From Cyclobacteriaceae bacterium (GTDB taxonomy: Bacteria; Bacteroidota; Bacteroidia; Cytophagales; Cyclobacteriaceae), in assembly GCA_019638285.1 (NCBI GenBank), contig JAHBUB010000008.1, positions 62,001 through 126,000 of the forward strand: 64,000 nt of DNA, given 5' to 3'. Of the stretch, positions 19,208-28,367 are shown piece by piece. Position 1 is the first letter of the stretch; every line of letters begins with the position of its first letter. The translations under genes were made by a program, and so were the position numbers. The notes beneath the pieces were generated by a model, which saw only the letters and a list, made by a program, of their open reading frames with translations, was not told where the DNA came from and did no database searches.

Positions 19208-20581
19208 ATGGCAAAGCAAAAGCGAAAATCAAATAAGCTTATATATATCCTTATAGGAGCTGTAATTGTAATTATACTCTTTATTGTTGTGGGCAAATCG
19301 CAGGGTTGGATTGGAAAGGGAAAAGAAATAGAGGTGGAGTTGGCCAAAGCCAAAACGACTTCAATTACTGAGAAAGTGAGTGCTTCCGGAACGGTTCAGC
19401 CCGTTACAGAAGTAAAACTTGCTCCGGAAGTATCGGGAGAAATTATAGAACTCAATGTAGAAGATGGGGACTCCGTGAGATTGGGTGAGGTGTTGGTAAA
19501 AATAAGACCTGACGTTTGGCTGAGTCAGTTAGAAAGATCAGAAGCAACTTTAAATCAACAGAAGGCCAATGTGGAGTCCGCCAAAGCTTCACTTTCTCGT
19601 TCAGAGGCCACCTATATTCGTGCAGAACAGGAGTATAACAGGCAGAAAAAACTTTGGGATGAGAAGGTGATCTCCGAGGCGGAGTGGCAATTGGCACAAC
19701 AAAACTTTAAGATTGCAAAAAATGATCTTGAGTCGGCCAAACAATCGCTTGAGGCCGCCAAATACATTGTAAAAAGTACAGAAGCAAGTGTGCAAGAGTC
19801 GCGTGAGAATGTGAGAAGGACCACCGTTACTTCACCTATGAAAGGAGTGATCTCAAAGTTGAATGTGAAGCAGGGTGAGCGCGTGGTGGGAACCGCACAG
19901 ATGGCGGGAACTGAAATGTTGCGCATTGCCAATTTGAACATAATGGAGGTGAGGGTAAACGTAAACGAAAATGATATCGTACGAGTGCACCTTAACGATA
20001 CAGTTCAGATTGAGGTGGACGCATATACCAACATAGGCAAGAAATTTAAGGGTATTGTAACCAATATTGCCAATACTGCTAAAGAGAAGCAATCTGCTGA
20101 TGCGATTACAGAATTTGAAGTGCGTATACTTATTCTTCGGTCTTCTTATGAGGATCTGGTAAAAAAAGGCAATAGGTATCCATTCCGTCCGGGGATGACT
20201 TCTAATGTTGAAATTCTTACCGAGACAAAAAACAATGTCTTGTCAATTCCTATTGCTGCTGTTACTACCAGAAATCCTGATGAGGACAAAAAAGAGGACA
20301 ATAAGGACAATAGAAATAATGGCAACCGCCAGGTAGTTGATGAAAGCAAAAAACAGCAAAAACAGGAAGATAAGATTGTTGTTTTTGTCAACGAGAACGG
20401 GGTAGCAAAGATGGTAGAGGTGAAAACAGGAATCAGTGACTATGATAATATCGAGATCACTTCAGGACTTACCACCTCCTCTGAAGTTGTGACTGGACCA
20501 TTCCTTGTCGTTTCGAAGCGTTTAAAAGACGGAGATAAGATAAAAAAGGCTGAGAAGAAAAAGGAAGAGAAGAAGGACTAA
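19208..20581 (+). CDS. HlyD/MacA-type periplasmic adaptor protein
   Basis: A 457-aa membrane-fusion protein. An N-terminal transmembrane anchor (LIYILIGAVIVIILFIVVGK) is followed by a lipoyl/biotinyl half-motif (TEVKLAPEVSGEIIELNVEDGDSV), a long helical hairpin (residues about 95-205), the second lipoyl half (VTSPMKGVISKLNVKQGERV) and the beta-barrel and membrane-proximal domains. The C-terminus has two highly charged stretches, DEDKKEDNKDNRNN within the last domain and a Lys/Glu tail. Its presumed partner channel is immediately upstream. The ABC or RND pump is not adjacent, because the next gene is a peptidase. Confidence 0.9.
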   Translation: MAKQKRKSNKLIYILIGAVIVIILFIVVGKSQGWIGKGKEIEVELAKAKTTSITEKVSASGTVQPVTEVKLAPEVSGEIIELNVEDGDSVRLGEVLVKIRPDVWLSQLERSEATLNQQKANVESAKASLSRSEATYIRAEQEYNRQKKLWDEKVISEAEWQLAQQNFKIAKNDLESAKQSLEAAKYIVKSTEASVQESRENVRRTTVTSPMKGVISKLNVKQGERVVGTAQMAGTEMLRIANLNIMEVRVNVNENDIVRVHLNDTVQIEVDAYTNIGKKFKGIVTNIANTAKEKQSADAITEFEVRILILRSSYEDLVKKGNRYPFRPGMTSNVEILTETKNNVLSIPIAAVTTRNPDEDKKEDNKDNRNNGNRQVVDESKKQQKQEDKIVVFVNENGVAKMVEVKTGISDYDNIEITSGLTTSSEVVTGPFLVVSKRLKDGDKIKKAEKKKEEKKD

Positions 20582-20917
20582 TACTTATTCCTGATATAGC
20601 AGCAGGAAGTTGCATGATTTAAAGCTTTTTAAGAAGGCATTATCATGTCTTTTTTACCTCAAATTCTATGTAAATACTTAGTGTGCATTGCTATGCCCAT
20701 AATCATATAATAGCGCCTGAGCACCTTGAAACTAAATTATAAGCGCTTTCAAAGTAGGCCGAATGGCCATATATCGAACATGGGAGTGCGTTAAAGTAAA
20801 ATATTGTTTTGTAATATTTCCTCCCTGTTTCACTTCAAAAACAGCCATGCATTTAAGAAAATCTGGCTATAAATACTTTTTTTAATCCTCCTTGAGGTAT
20901 ACATTTCCATAATTTTT
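20582..20917. other. AT-rich intergenic stretch
   Basis: About 336 bp between the adaptor gene and the S9 peptidase operator-like site. I see no gene. A short inverted repeat AAATATT/AATATTT lies near 20803-20822 and could be part of a terminator or promoter, but nothing decisive is visible. Confidence 0.4.
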
Positions 20918-20936
20918 ATGGTCACAAAGTGACCAT
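20918..20936. promoter_or_regulatory. Perfect palindrome upstream of S9 peptidase gene, possible operator
   Basis: ATGGTCAC-AAA-GTGACCAT is a perfect 8-bp inverted repeat with a 3-bp centre, ending 25 bp before the peptidase ATG. The size and symmetry fit a dimeric regulator binding site or a 5'-UTR hairpin. No regulator gene is adjacent. Confidence 0.4.
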
Positions 20937-20961
20937 TTTCTTAAAGCGAATAATTGGTTAT

Positions 20962-23475
20962 ATGAAAAATACCCTAAGCATACTCTTGTTTTCAATGCTG
21001 GTGACAATGGTAGCAGCACAGCAACAACCAGTAACAAAAGCCAATTATGAACTGGCAAGCCGTTTTGCTCCCGATAATTTAAAGAGAATGGTTTTTTCTA
21101 CAAAGGTAGAGCCACACTGGCTAAAGAACAGCACGAGATTTTGGTATGAATTTGAAACGTCAGATGGGAAATATTACTACATCGTAGACCCAAAATTGAA
21201 ATCAAAAAATCAATTGTTTGATCACGATAAACTGGCTGCCGATATGACCCGACTGACGGGTGATCCATTTGATAGAAAGAATTTGGACATCGAGAAGATA
21301 GAATTTATCAACAATGAAACGGCCATCCGATTTGAGGTAAAGAGCAAGTTGGTCGAGGTAGAAGACAAAGAAAAGGACACGGATGAAGAAAACGGAAGCC
21401 AGCAAGATAATGATAAGCGAAAGAATGCAAAGAAGAAAATGATTCCCAAGTCCTATTTCTTTGAATATACTTTCTCCTCACGCCTATTAAAAATTTTACA
21501 AGACTACGAGAGACCCAAAAAGGATAAAGACTGGGCTTCCATTGCTCCCAATGAACAGTATGTACTTTTCGCTAGAAATTACAACCTGTATTGGATGGAT
21601 ATGGAGAACTACAATAAGGCATTGAAGAATGAGAACGACTCGACCATAGTGGAGCATCAATTAACTACGGATGGAGTGGAGAATTACAGTTATGGCTCAG
21701 AAGCAAGAGGGGAGACCAACGTAGACAAAGTTAAAAATAAGGATAAAAGAAAGTCTGTGTCTGTGGACTGGTCTCCGGATTCAAAGAGATTTGCAATGGT
21801 GCGGACGGACGAACGATTGGTTAAAGATTTATGGGTGATCAATTCAGTGGCTAGCCCCAGACCTACCTTAGAAACCTATAAGTATCAAATGCCTGGTGAG
21901 AAGGAGTCTCCTGTGGAAGAATTACTAGTTTTTGATTTTGATTCCAAAGACCAGTTAAAAATAAAAGCCGAGGCCTTTCCTGATCAAGTGTTGGATATTT
22001 TTAATGCTCCAGTGTTAAAAAGGAATGGAGACGATAGAAGAAAGCCTTCTTTGTGGTTAGCGCATTCTAATGATAAACTTTATTTTTCTCGTACCAGTCG
22101 CGATTTGAAAAGAATTGATGTGTGCGTGGCCGACACCAAAACGGGTGAAGTAAAGGTGCTGGTGAAGGAGCGACTGAATACGTATGTAGAAATAGAAGCT
22201 CCTGGACTTATTAACAACGGACAAGAATTGATTCAATGGTCTGAAAGAGACGGTTGGGGACATTTTTATTTGTATAACGGAGATGGAACTTTGAAGAACC
22301 AAATTACATCCGGGCCATTCCATAGTGAACGCATCGAAGGTATTGATGAAAAAAACAGGGTTTTATACTTCAGTGCTAATGGAAGAGAAAGCAATGAAGA
22401 TCCTTATTACCTTCATTTGTATAAAATTAATTTTAATGGAAGTGGAATGAAGTTACTCAACCCTGGAGATTTTGATAACCAGGTGGACATGAATGATGAT
22501 CAAAATTACTTTGTCAATAATTACTCAAGGGTAAATACCACGCCTGTTTCTACTTTGCTGGATAGCCAGGGAAACAAGGTCATGCCACTAGAGACTGCTG
22601 ACTTATCTATTCTTTTCCGGGCAGGCTATCAATTCCCACAACCCTTTCAGGTAAAAGCGGCCGATGGAATTACCGACCTATATGGCACTATGTACAAGCC
22701 TTATGATTTTGACTCTACGAAGTTGTACCCTCTGATTGAGTATGTCTACCCTGGACCACAAACGGAAGCCGTATTTAAATCATTTACTACCAACATGGAT
22801 CGTACCGATCGGTTGGCTCAGCTGGGGTTTGTAGTAATTACGGTGGGCAATCGGGGAGGGCACCCTGCTCGAAGCAAGCGATACCATAACTATGGTTACA
22901 ATAATTTAAGGGACTATGGATTGGAAGATAAAAAAGTTGCTGCTGAGCAACTGGCATACAGGCATGATTACATCGATATCAATAAGGTCGGAATTTTTGG
23001 GCATTCTGGAGGTGGCTTTATGAGTACTGCGGCCATGTTAGTTTATCCCGACTTCTTTAAAGTGGCAGTCTCCTCTTCGGGGAATCATGAGAACGCCATT
23101 TATAACAGATGGTGGAGCGAAAAGCATCATGGCGTGAAAGAGATTACAAACGATAAGGGAGAAGTTAGTTTTGAGTATAGTATTGCCGATAATCCTGAGC
23201 TGGCTAAAAATCTCAAAGGAAAACTTTTGATAACGACAGGAGATATAGATAATAATGTGCACCCTGGAAACACTATTTTGTTAGCCAACGCGTTGATCAA
23301 GGCAAACAAACGGTTTGATTTTTTCTTATTTCCCGGTCAGCGCCATGGTTATGGGGATATGAATGAATACTTCTTTTGGGTAAAGGCAGATTATTTTTCC
23401 AAGCACTTGATGGGCGATAACTCAGAACGAAGTGTTGATTATACCGAGTTGAATAATGCGAAGCCGAAGAAGTAG
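20962..23475 (+). CDS. S9 family (dipeptidyl-peptidase IV-like) peptidase
   Basis: An exported serine peptidase of 837 aa. Signal peptide MKNTLSILLFSMLVTMVAAQ, then a DPP IV N-terminal beta-propeller domain (about residues 90-560), then an alpha/beta-hydrolase peptidase S9 domain. The nucleophile is Ser682 in GIFGHSGGGFMS, with the Asp in TGDIDNNVHPGN and the His in FPGQRHGYGDM completing the triad. An insert rich in Glu, Lys and Asp lies near residues 130-165. It probably trims peptides in the periplasm or at the surface. The ATG at 20962 is preferred to an in-frame GTG at 20929 because it begins a proper signal peptide. Confidence 0.92.
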   Translation: MKNTLSILLFSMLVTMVAAQQQPVTKANYELASRFAPDNLKRMVFSTKVEPHWLKNSTRFWYEFETSDGKYYYIVDPKLKSKNQLFDHDKLAADMTRLTGDPFDRKNLDIEKIEFINNETAIRFEVKSKLVEVEDKEKDTDEENGSQQDNDKRKNAKKKMIPKSYFFEYTFSSRLLKILQDYERPKKDKDWASIAPNEQYVLFARNYNLYWMDMENYNKALKNENDSTIVEHQLTTDGVENYSYGSEARGETNVDKVKNKDKRKSVSVDWSPDSKRFAMVRTDERLVKDLWVINSVASPRPTLETYKYQMPGEKESPVEELLVFDFDSKDQLKIKAEAFPDQVLDIFNAPVLKRNGDDRRKPSLWLAHSNDKLYFSRTSRDLKRIDVCVADTKTGEVKVLVKERLNTYVEIEAPGLINNGQELIQWSERDGWGHFYLYNGDGTLKNQITSGPFHSERIEGIDEKNRVLYFSANGRESNEDPYYLHLYKINFNGSGMKLLNPGDFDNQVDMNDDQNYFVNNYSRVNTTPVSTLLDSQGNKVMPLETADLSILFRAGYQFPQPFQVKAADGITDLYGTMYKPYDFDSTKLYPLIEYVYPGPQTEAVFKSFTTNMDRTDRLAQLGFVVITVGNRGGHPARSKRYHNYGYNNLRDYGLEDKKVAAEQLAYRHDYIDINKVGIFGHSGGGFMSTAAMLVYPDFFKVAVSSSGNHENAIYNRWWSEKHHGVKEITNDKGEVSFEYSIADNPELAKNLKGKLLITTGDIDNNVHPGNTILLANALIKANKRFDFFLFPGQRHGYGDMNEYFFWVKADYFSKHLMGDNSERSVDYTELNNAKPKK

Positions 23476-23704
23476 GTGATCGTGCTTGTGCTTCTTTAAA
23501 TTTTCTTTCATACAAGGATCCCTGATCCATTGCACACTTTGAGTGATCTAATTGCGTATCGGATGATTTTATCTAAGGGTTGTATTCACCCAAAGTCTGC
23601 AACTTCCGAGCACTTTGCGTGAATAAAGATATTTCAGCTTCTTCGGGTTAGTCTTCTCTATTCCCATTTCTCATCTTATATTTATACTGCTAAAATCGGG
23701 ATAA

Positions 23705-24835
23705 ATGAGAGTCGGATACGATGCCAAGCGTTTATTCAACAATTTTACCGGATTGGGTAACTACAGCCGATTTGTGATGAAGGCGTTGTTAACTCATTAT
23801 CCTGAGCATCATTATACGCTGTATAGTCCAAAAGTGAAGGACAATTCTGAAACTCATGAATTTCGTATGAACCCGAAACTGCTGGTTCGTACGCCTCCAA
23901 AATGGGTGAAAGGCTCTGGATTCGGTAGCTTTTGGCGTTCGGTAAACCTTGGCAATATCGCCTTTAGAGATGGTATGGATGTTTTTCATGGATTGAGTAA
24001 CGAACTTCCGGTTTCAAAACCCAACGGATTGAAAACGGTGGTTACAATTCATGATTTGATTTTTATCAGATATCCGAAACTCTATAAAAAAATCGATGTA
24101 AATATTTATAAAAAGAAAATTATTAGCGCCTGTAAAACTGCAGATAAGATTGTTGCGATTAGCAATCAAACAGCCAGTGATTTGCAGCACTATCTAAAGG
24201 TGCCGAAGGAAAGAATAACCGTTATTTATCAAGGCTGTAATTCCATATTCAACGAGAAGGCTACTCCTGATCAAATGGATCAAGTGAAGAAAAAGTATAA
24301 TCTTCCTGAAAATTTTGTTTTAACGGTGGGTACGCTTGAGCCTCGCAAAAATGCGATGTTGTTATTAAAAGCCATTGCACGAACAAAAGAGAAAATCTCT
24401 GTGGTATTGATTGGAAAATCCACTTCCTACCAAAAGCAATTGGATCAATTGATCCATGAAGAAGATATAAACGACAGGGTTCATTTTATTCACCATGTAG
24501 ATTTCGAAGACTTACCTAAAATCTATCAAGCCGCGAAAGTTTTTGTTTATCCCTCTCGTTTTGAAGGTTTTGGAATTCCGATTGTGGAGGCTATTGCTTC
24601 TGGAACTCCGGTGATTGCCACACGCGGCTCTTGTCTGGAAGAGGCGGGAGGTCCATCTTCCGTTTATGTCAATCCTGATGATGACAAGGAGTTGGCATCT
24701 GAAATTGATAGATTATTAAATGACACCGCGGCATGTGAGAAAATGGTGCAAGCCTCAAAAGAGTACATCAAACAATTTGAACCAAAACAGATAGCGGATA
24801 GATTGATGGGGGTTTATAAGGAGGTGCTTGCTTAG
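23705..24835 (+). CDS. Glycosyltransferase family 4 (GT-B)
   Basis: A 376-aa GT-B glycosyltransferase without transmembrane segments. The N-terminus MRVGYDAKRLFNNFTGLGNYSRFV is typical of family 1/4 transferases; the donor-binding C-terminal half has GTLEPRKNAMLLLKAI and SRFEGFGIPIVEAIASGTPVIAT with the conserved E-x7-E arrangement. It probably transfers a sugar from a nucleotide donor to a surface glycan, but donor and acceptor are unknown. It stands alone and overlaps maf tail to tail by 4 bp. Confidence 0.9.
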   Translation: MRVGYDAKRLFNNFTGLGNYSRFVMKALLTHYPEHHYTLYSPKVKDNSETHEFRMNPKLLVRTPPKWVKGSGFGSFWRSVNLGNIAFRDGMDVFHGLSNELPVSKPNGLKTVVTIHDLIFIRYPKLYKKIDVNIYKKKIISACKTADKIVAISNQTASDLQHYLKVPKERITVIYQGCNSIFNEKATPDQMDQVKKKYNLPENFVLTVGTLEPRKNAMLLLKAIARTKEKISVVLIGKSTSYQKQLDQLIHEEDINDRVHFIHHVDFEDLPKIYQAAKVFVYPSRFEGFGIPIVEAIASGTPVIATRGSCLEEAGGPSSVYVNPDDDKELASEIDRLLNDTAACEKMVQASKEYIKQFEPKQIADRLMGVYKEVLA

Positions 24836-25401
24836 AATTGCTGAAGGTGGGTATAGACCTTATGCATGGGTAGCCCCATTACTGTAAAGTAGGATCCGTC
24901 AATTTTATTGATTCCCACCATGCCAATCCAATCTTGGGCGCCATAGGCACCAGCCTTGTCGAAAGGTTTATAATGGTCTACATAATAGGTGATCTCATTC
25001 TCACTTAATTCCTTAAAGGTTACCTTGGTGCTGTCATCAAAACAATCCACCTTGGATTTGCTAAGTAAGCACACAGCGGTTATCACGGTATGTGTTTTTC
25101 CTGACAATTGAGAGAGCATAGTAATGGCTTCGTCCCTGTCTTTTGGTTTGTTAAGAATTTGGCCGTCAATGATTACTACGGTATCGGAGGTCAAAATCAC
25201 TTCATTACCTTTTAGTTTGTATTCAATTGATTTGGCCTTCTTCTCCGCCAGATAGCGTGGCACTTCGTGGACAGGCATTGAAAAAGGAAATGATTCATCC
25301 TCCTCCGGTTTTTCAATGGTAAACTCAAATCCTGCCTCTTTCATCAGGTATTGCCTTCGCGGACTACTGGAAGCCAGAATAAGCGGGTGTTTGAAATTCA
25401 T
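24832..25401 (-). CDS. maf: Maf family nucleotide pyrophosphatase
   Basis: House-cleaning enzyme that hydrolyses non-canonical or modified nucleoside triphosphates such as dTTP/UTP analogues. The ATG at 25401 gives 189 aa, the normal Maf length, starting MNFKHPLILASSSPRRQYLM with the SSSPRR nucleotide-binding motif. ILTSDTVV and KPKDRDEAITMLSQLSGKTH are the other family signatures, and the C-terminal GAYGAQDWIGMVGINKIDGSYFTVMGLP is intact. A longer in-frame start at 25488 would run far into DUF1015 and was rejected. The gene overlaps the DUF1015 end by 38 bp, in a run with DUF1015 and accC. Confidence 0.93.
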   Translation of the reverse strand: MNFKHPLILASSSPRRQYLMKEAGFEFTIEKPEEDESFPFSMPVHEVPRYLAEKKAKSIEYKLKGNEVILTSDTVVIIDGQILNKPKDRDEAITMLSQLSGKTHTVITAVCLLSKSKVDCFDDSTKVTFKELSENEITYYVDHYKPFDKAGAYGAQDWIGMVGINKIDGSYFTVMGLPMHKVYTHLQQF

Positions 25402-26668
25402 CTTCTTTAATGGAACTAAATAGAAATCCACAAATGACTTTTGGGTAGAAGTAGGTGGACTTTTGCGGCATTGTATAACCACTTGCACATACTGCTTTCA
25501 CTTCCTCAATTGAAATTTCTTGTGTGATGATGGCCATTTGTACTTCCGATTTAATGACCTTGGTAAGACAATCCGAAAAACTCCTGTCAAATTCTACCTT
25601 ATCAGATGTGGTTTGGTTTTTACCCGGAATCCCAAGTATTTTTTCAATAATAAAATAGTGCATCACTGTTAGGTCAAGCTGTTTCACCACATCAGGAAAA
25701 GCCCATTTCATTTTATGAAATGACTCGGGCTTCAATCGCACTTTTACGGCATGGTCTTTAAATAACAAACCAAATGCCCATTTCTTGCCCATGATAACTT
25801 CGTTGATCGTATCTGCCCCCTCAACGGGCTTAATGATGAAATCCTCATTGAATTTCTCCAAAATATCATCTTCATTAAATCCCTGAATCCCGCTGATGAG
25901 TCGATGGGTAGGGAGGATTCGCAAATCATCAGCTTCTGTGTTGGTGAAGTACATGAGATGAAAGTTGTATCCTTCATTCCCTGTATGGTTAGGATTGGCC
26001 AATGTTTGCTGCTTTCTATAAGTCAAAGATCCTTCATACCGATGATGTCCGTCTGCCAGAATAATCTTTTTAGTGGCTATCAATTCCATGAATTGACGGA
26101 TGACTTTTGCGTCATGGATGACAGCCAGTACATCACGCACCCCCTGGTAGTCTTCTGTTTCATAAATTGGATTATTGATGGCTTCATCCATGTATACCTC
26201 TAATTGATGTGTTTCATCCGTATAGAGGCCATGTGTAGGACTGACGTGCATCTGTAATTTATCCAGTAACTCTGCCCTGTCATTTACGGCTTTTGGCATC
26301 GTGTTCTCGTGCCGCATAATCTCATTTTCTTTCCAGTCATAGGCGCGTACATGTGCTATAAACCCTTTCCGACAAAACTCCTTGGCAGATCCAGCTAACT
26401 TAAAATACTGATAATAGACATAGATTCCCGGCAGTCGATCCTGAACGATGACTCCATTTTGTTTCCACGCAGTAAGTCTTTGAGCGGCTTCTTCAAATGG
26501 ATGATCGCCCAATGGAACGGATATATGAATGCTGTTATTTCGATTTTGATAGAGCACCTTGCGCTGTTTCGCAGACACCACATCGAAGAGTGGAGAAGTG
26601 AGGCTGTCGATTGATTGGGCCAGGGTGGTATTATAACGCCAGGCACGGATGGGTCTAATTTCAGCCAT
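25364..26668 (-). CDS. DUF1015 family protein
   Basis: A 434-aa cytoplasmic protein of the DUF1015 family. Visible family features are IRPIRAWRYN at the start, HVRAYDWKENEIMRHENTMPKAVNDR, ILADGHHRYEGSLTYR and YFTNTEADDLRILPTHRLI. The family is widespread, often near serine or acetyl-CoA metabolism genes, and its role is unresolved; some members have been named HbtA-like or SpoIID-unrelated putative kinases, which I would not rely on. It lies 3 bp after accC and overlaps maf, so the three genes very likely form an operon. Confidence 0.85.
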   Translation of the reverse strand: MAEIRPIRAWRYNTTLAQSIDSLTSPLFDVVSAKQRKVLYQNRNNSIHISVPLGDHPFEEAAQRLTAWKQNGVIVQDRLPGIYVYYQYFKLAGSAKEFCRKGFIAHVRAYDWKENEIMRHENTMPKAVNDRAELLDKLQMHVSPTHGLYTDETHQLEVYMDEAINNPIYETEDYQGVRDVLAVIHDAKVIRQFMELIATKKIILADGHHRYEGSLTYRKQQTLANPNHTGNEGYNFHLMYFTNTEADDLRILPTHRLISGIQGFNEDDILEKFNEDFIIKPVEGADTINEVIMGKKWAFGLLFKDHAVKVRLKPESFHKMKWAFPDVVKQLDLTVMHYFIIEKILGIPGKNQTTSDKVEFDRSFSDCLTKVIKSEVQMAIITQEISIEEVKAVCASGYTMPQKSTYFYPKVICGFLFSSIKEDEFQTPAYSGFQ

Positions 26669-26671
26669 CGA

Positions 26672-28162
26672 TTAAAGTCTGTTTTTCTTCCATTTATTTT
26701 GACCATTTGATGATGCAGAGATGGTCATCTTTGTTTTAGCTTGCTCAAGCAAAGTGACAGCCAAGACCCCAGCCAGTTGTTGCTCCACCTCATTGGGTTT
26801 CGTTTGTAACACTTCTGGTGTAAAATATTTTTCTGCAAATTTTGTATCAAAATGGCCGGAACGAAAGGCTTCATGCTCCATCACAAACCGACAAAAACCA
26901 AGGGTAGTTTCAATCCCGGTAATTTCATAATCATCGATTGCCCTAATCATTTTTTCAATGGCATCTTCTCTTGATTCAGCATGGCATATTAATTTGGCTA
27001 TCATAGGATCATAATAGAATGGAATTGCCATTCCTTGCTCAAAGCCATCGTCTACACGAATTCCATGGCCTTGGGGACGAATGTAGGTTTGAAGGGTGCC
27101 GATGTCTGGCAAGAAATTATTGGCAGGATCTTCTGCATATACCCGTACTTCAATAGCATGTCCATGGATGTGTAGATCTTCTTGCTTAAAGGGTATTTCT
27201 TCTCCCTGGGCAATTTTAATTTGTAGCTTCACCAAATCCAAGCCGGTAATTTCTTCGGTCACAGGGTGTTCTACCTGAAGGCGTGTGTTCATTTCCAAAA
27301 AGTAGAAATTCATTTTCTCATCCATGATAAACTCCACTGTACCAGCTCCATAGTAACCACATGATCTGGCTACATTAATCGCTGCTTCCCCCATGGAGGC
27401 CCTCAGTTCAGGTGTAAGGATAGCAGAAGGGGCCTCTTCAATCACCTTTTGATGCCTACGTTGTATTGAGCACTCTCTTTCAAATAGATGAACGATATTT
27501 CCAGCCTGATCTCCAAAAATTTGAAACTCCACATGACGAGGAGAGCTTACATACTTCTCAATAAAAACAGAGCCGTCTCCAAAAGCTGACTTTGCCTCAC
27601 TGATGGCGCGATCCATCTGTTCTTCAAAAGAGGCTTCTTCCTCTACTACACGCATTCCTTTACCACCGCCACCCGCACTGGCTTTGATCAATATTGGATA
27701 ACCTATTTCCTTGGCTACCTTTTTTGCTTTTGTAATATCGCTAATCGGTTCACTGGTGCCGGGTACAAGAGGCACATTAAATTTGGCGACCGCTTCTTTG
27801 GCTGCGAGTTTGCTACCCATAATTTCAATGGCTTCGGGCGAAGGTCCAATGAAAATAAGTCCAGCTTCTCTGATCTTAGAGGCAAACTCCTTGTTTTCGG
27901 AAAGAAAGCCATAGCCAGGGTGAATGGCATCGGCATTAGTTTGTTTTGCAGCGGCTATGATTTTATCAATTCTCAGGTAAGATTCAGAGGAAGCGGGTGG
28001 TCCAATACAGACTGCCTCATCAGCAAATCGTGTATGCAGTGCATTGCGGTCGGCTTCACTATAAACAGCTACGGTAGCTACCCCCATCTCTCGTGCACTT
28101 CGCATTACCCGTAACGCAATCTCACCTCTGTTTGCTACCAATAATTTTTGTATTTTATGCAT
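26672..28162 (-). CDS. accC: Acetyl-CoA carboxylase biotin carboxylase subunit
   Basis: Carboxylates biotin on its carrier protein with ATP and bicarbonate. The 496-aa protein begins MHKIQKLLVANRGEIALRVMRSA, has GGGGKGMRVV (ATP-grasp), ECSIQRRHQKVIEEAPS, FLEMNTRLQVEHPVTE and the biotin-carboxylase C-terminal domain ADDIRGIR/GIETTLGF-type region. It has no fused biotin-carrier domain; a short tail (residues about 475-496) is rich in Ser/Lys/Asn. Because it stands apart from accB it could also serve a propionyl-CoA or other acyl-CoA carboxylase. ATG 28162 is chosen over a TTG five codons upstream. Confidence 0.9.
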   Translation of the reverse strand: MHKIQKLLVANRGEIALRVMRSAREMGVATVAVYSEADRNALHTRFADEAVCIGPPASSESYLRIDKIIAAAKQTNADAIHPGYGFLSENKEFASKIREAGLIFIGPSPEAIEIMGSKLAAKEAVAKFNVPLVPGTSEPISDITKAKKVAKEIGYPILIKASAGGGGKGMRVVEEEASFEEQMDRAISEAKSAFGDGSVFIEKYVSSPRHVEFQIFGDQAGNIVHLFERECSIQRRHQKVIEEAPSAILTPELRASMGEAAINVARSCGYYGAGTVEFIMDEKMNFYFLEMNTRLQVEHPVTEEITGLDLVKLQIKIAQGEEIPFKQEDLHIHGHAIEVRVYAEDPANNFLPDIGTLQTYIRPQGHGIRVDDGFEQGMAIPFYYDPMIAKLICHAESREDAIEKMIRAIDDYEITGIETTLGFCRFVMEHEAFRSGHFDTKFAEKYFTPEVLQTKPNEVEQQLAGVLAVTLLEQAKTKMTISASSNGQNKWKKNRL

Positions 28163-28328
28163 CAGTTCGTAGGTCAAAATACAATGCTAAGGATTAATTC
28201 CGAAAAGCCCATTCGATAGGTCCCTCAATTGAAAGTGAGGAAATTTAGGCCGGAGAAATATCTGGCAGTGAGGAGCGTACGAATATTAAATGCAAATTGG
28301 GGCACTGTGAGCTCTGAATTTTTTTTTA

Positions 28329-28336
28329 TACTTTTG
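28329..28336 (+). promoter_or_regulatory. Candidate -7 element for SPT-like gene
   Basis: TACTTTTG matches TAnnTTTG and lies 31 bp before the ATG at 28368. No properly spaced -33 TTG is evident. Confidence 0.35.
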
Positions 28337-28367
28337 CGGCACTTTTTAACCACATAATAATACGTAC

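Noticed and set aside
24832..25488. Longer Maf start at 25488
   Set aside because: It would extend the overlap with DUF1015 to about 125 bp and add residues unlike Maf proteins; ATG 25401 gives the family length.
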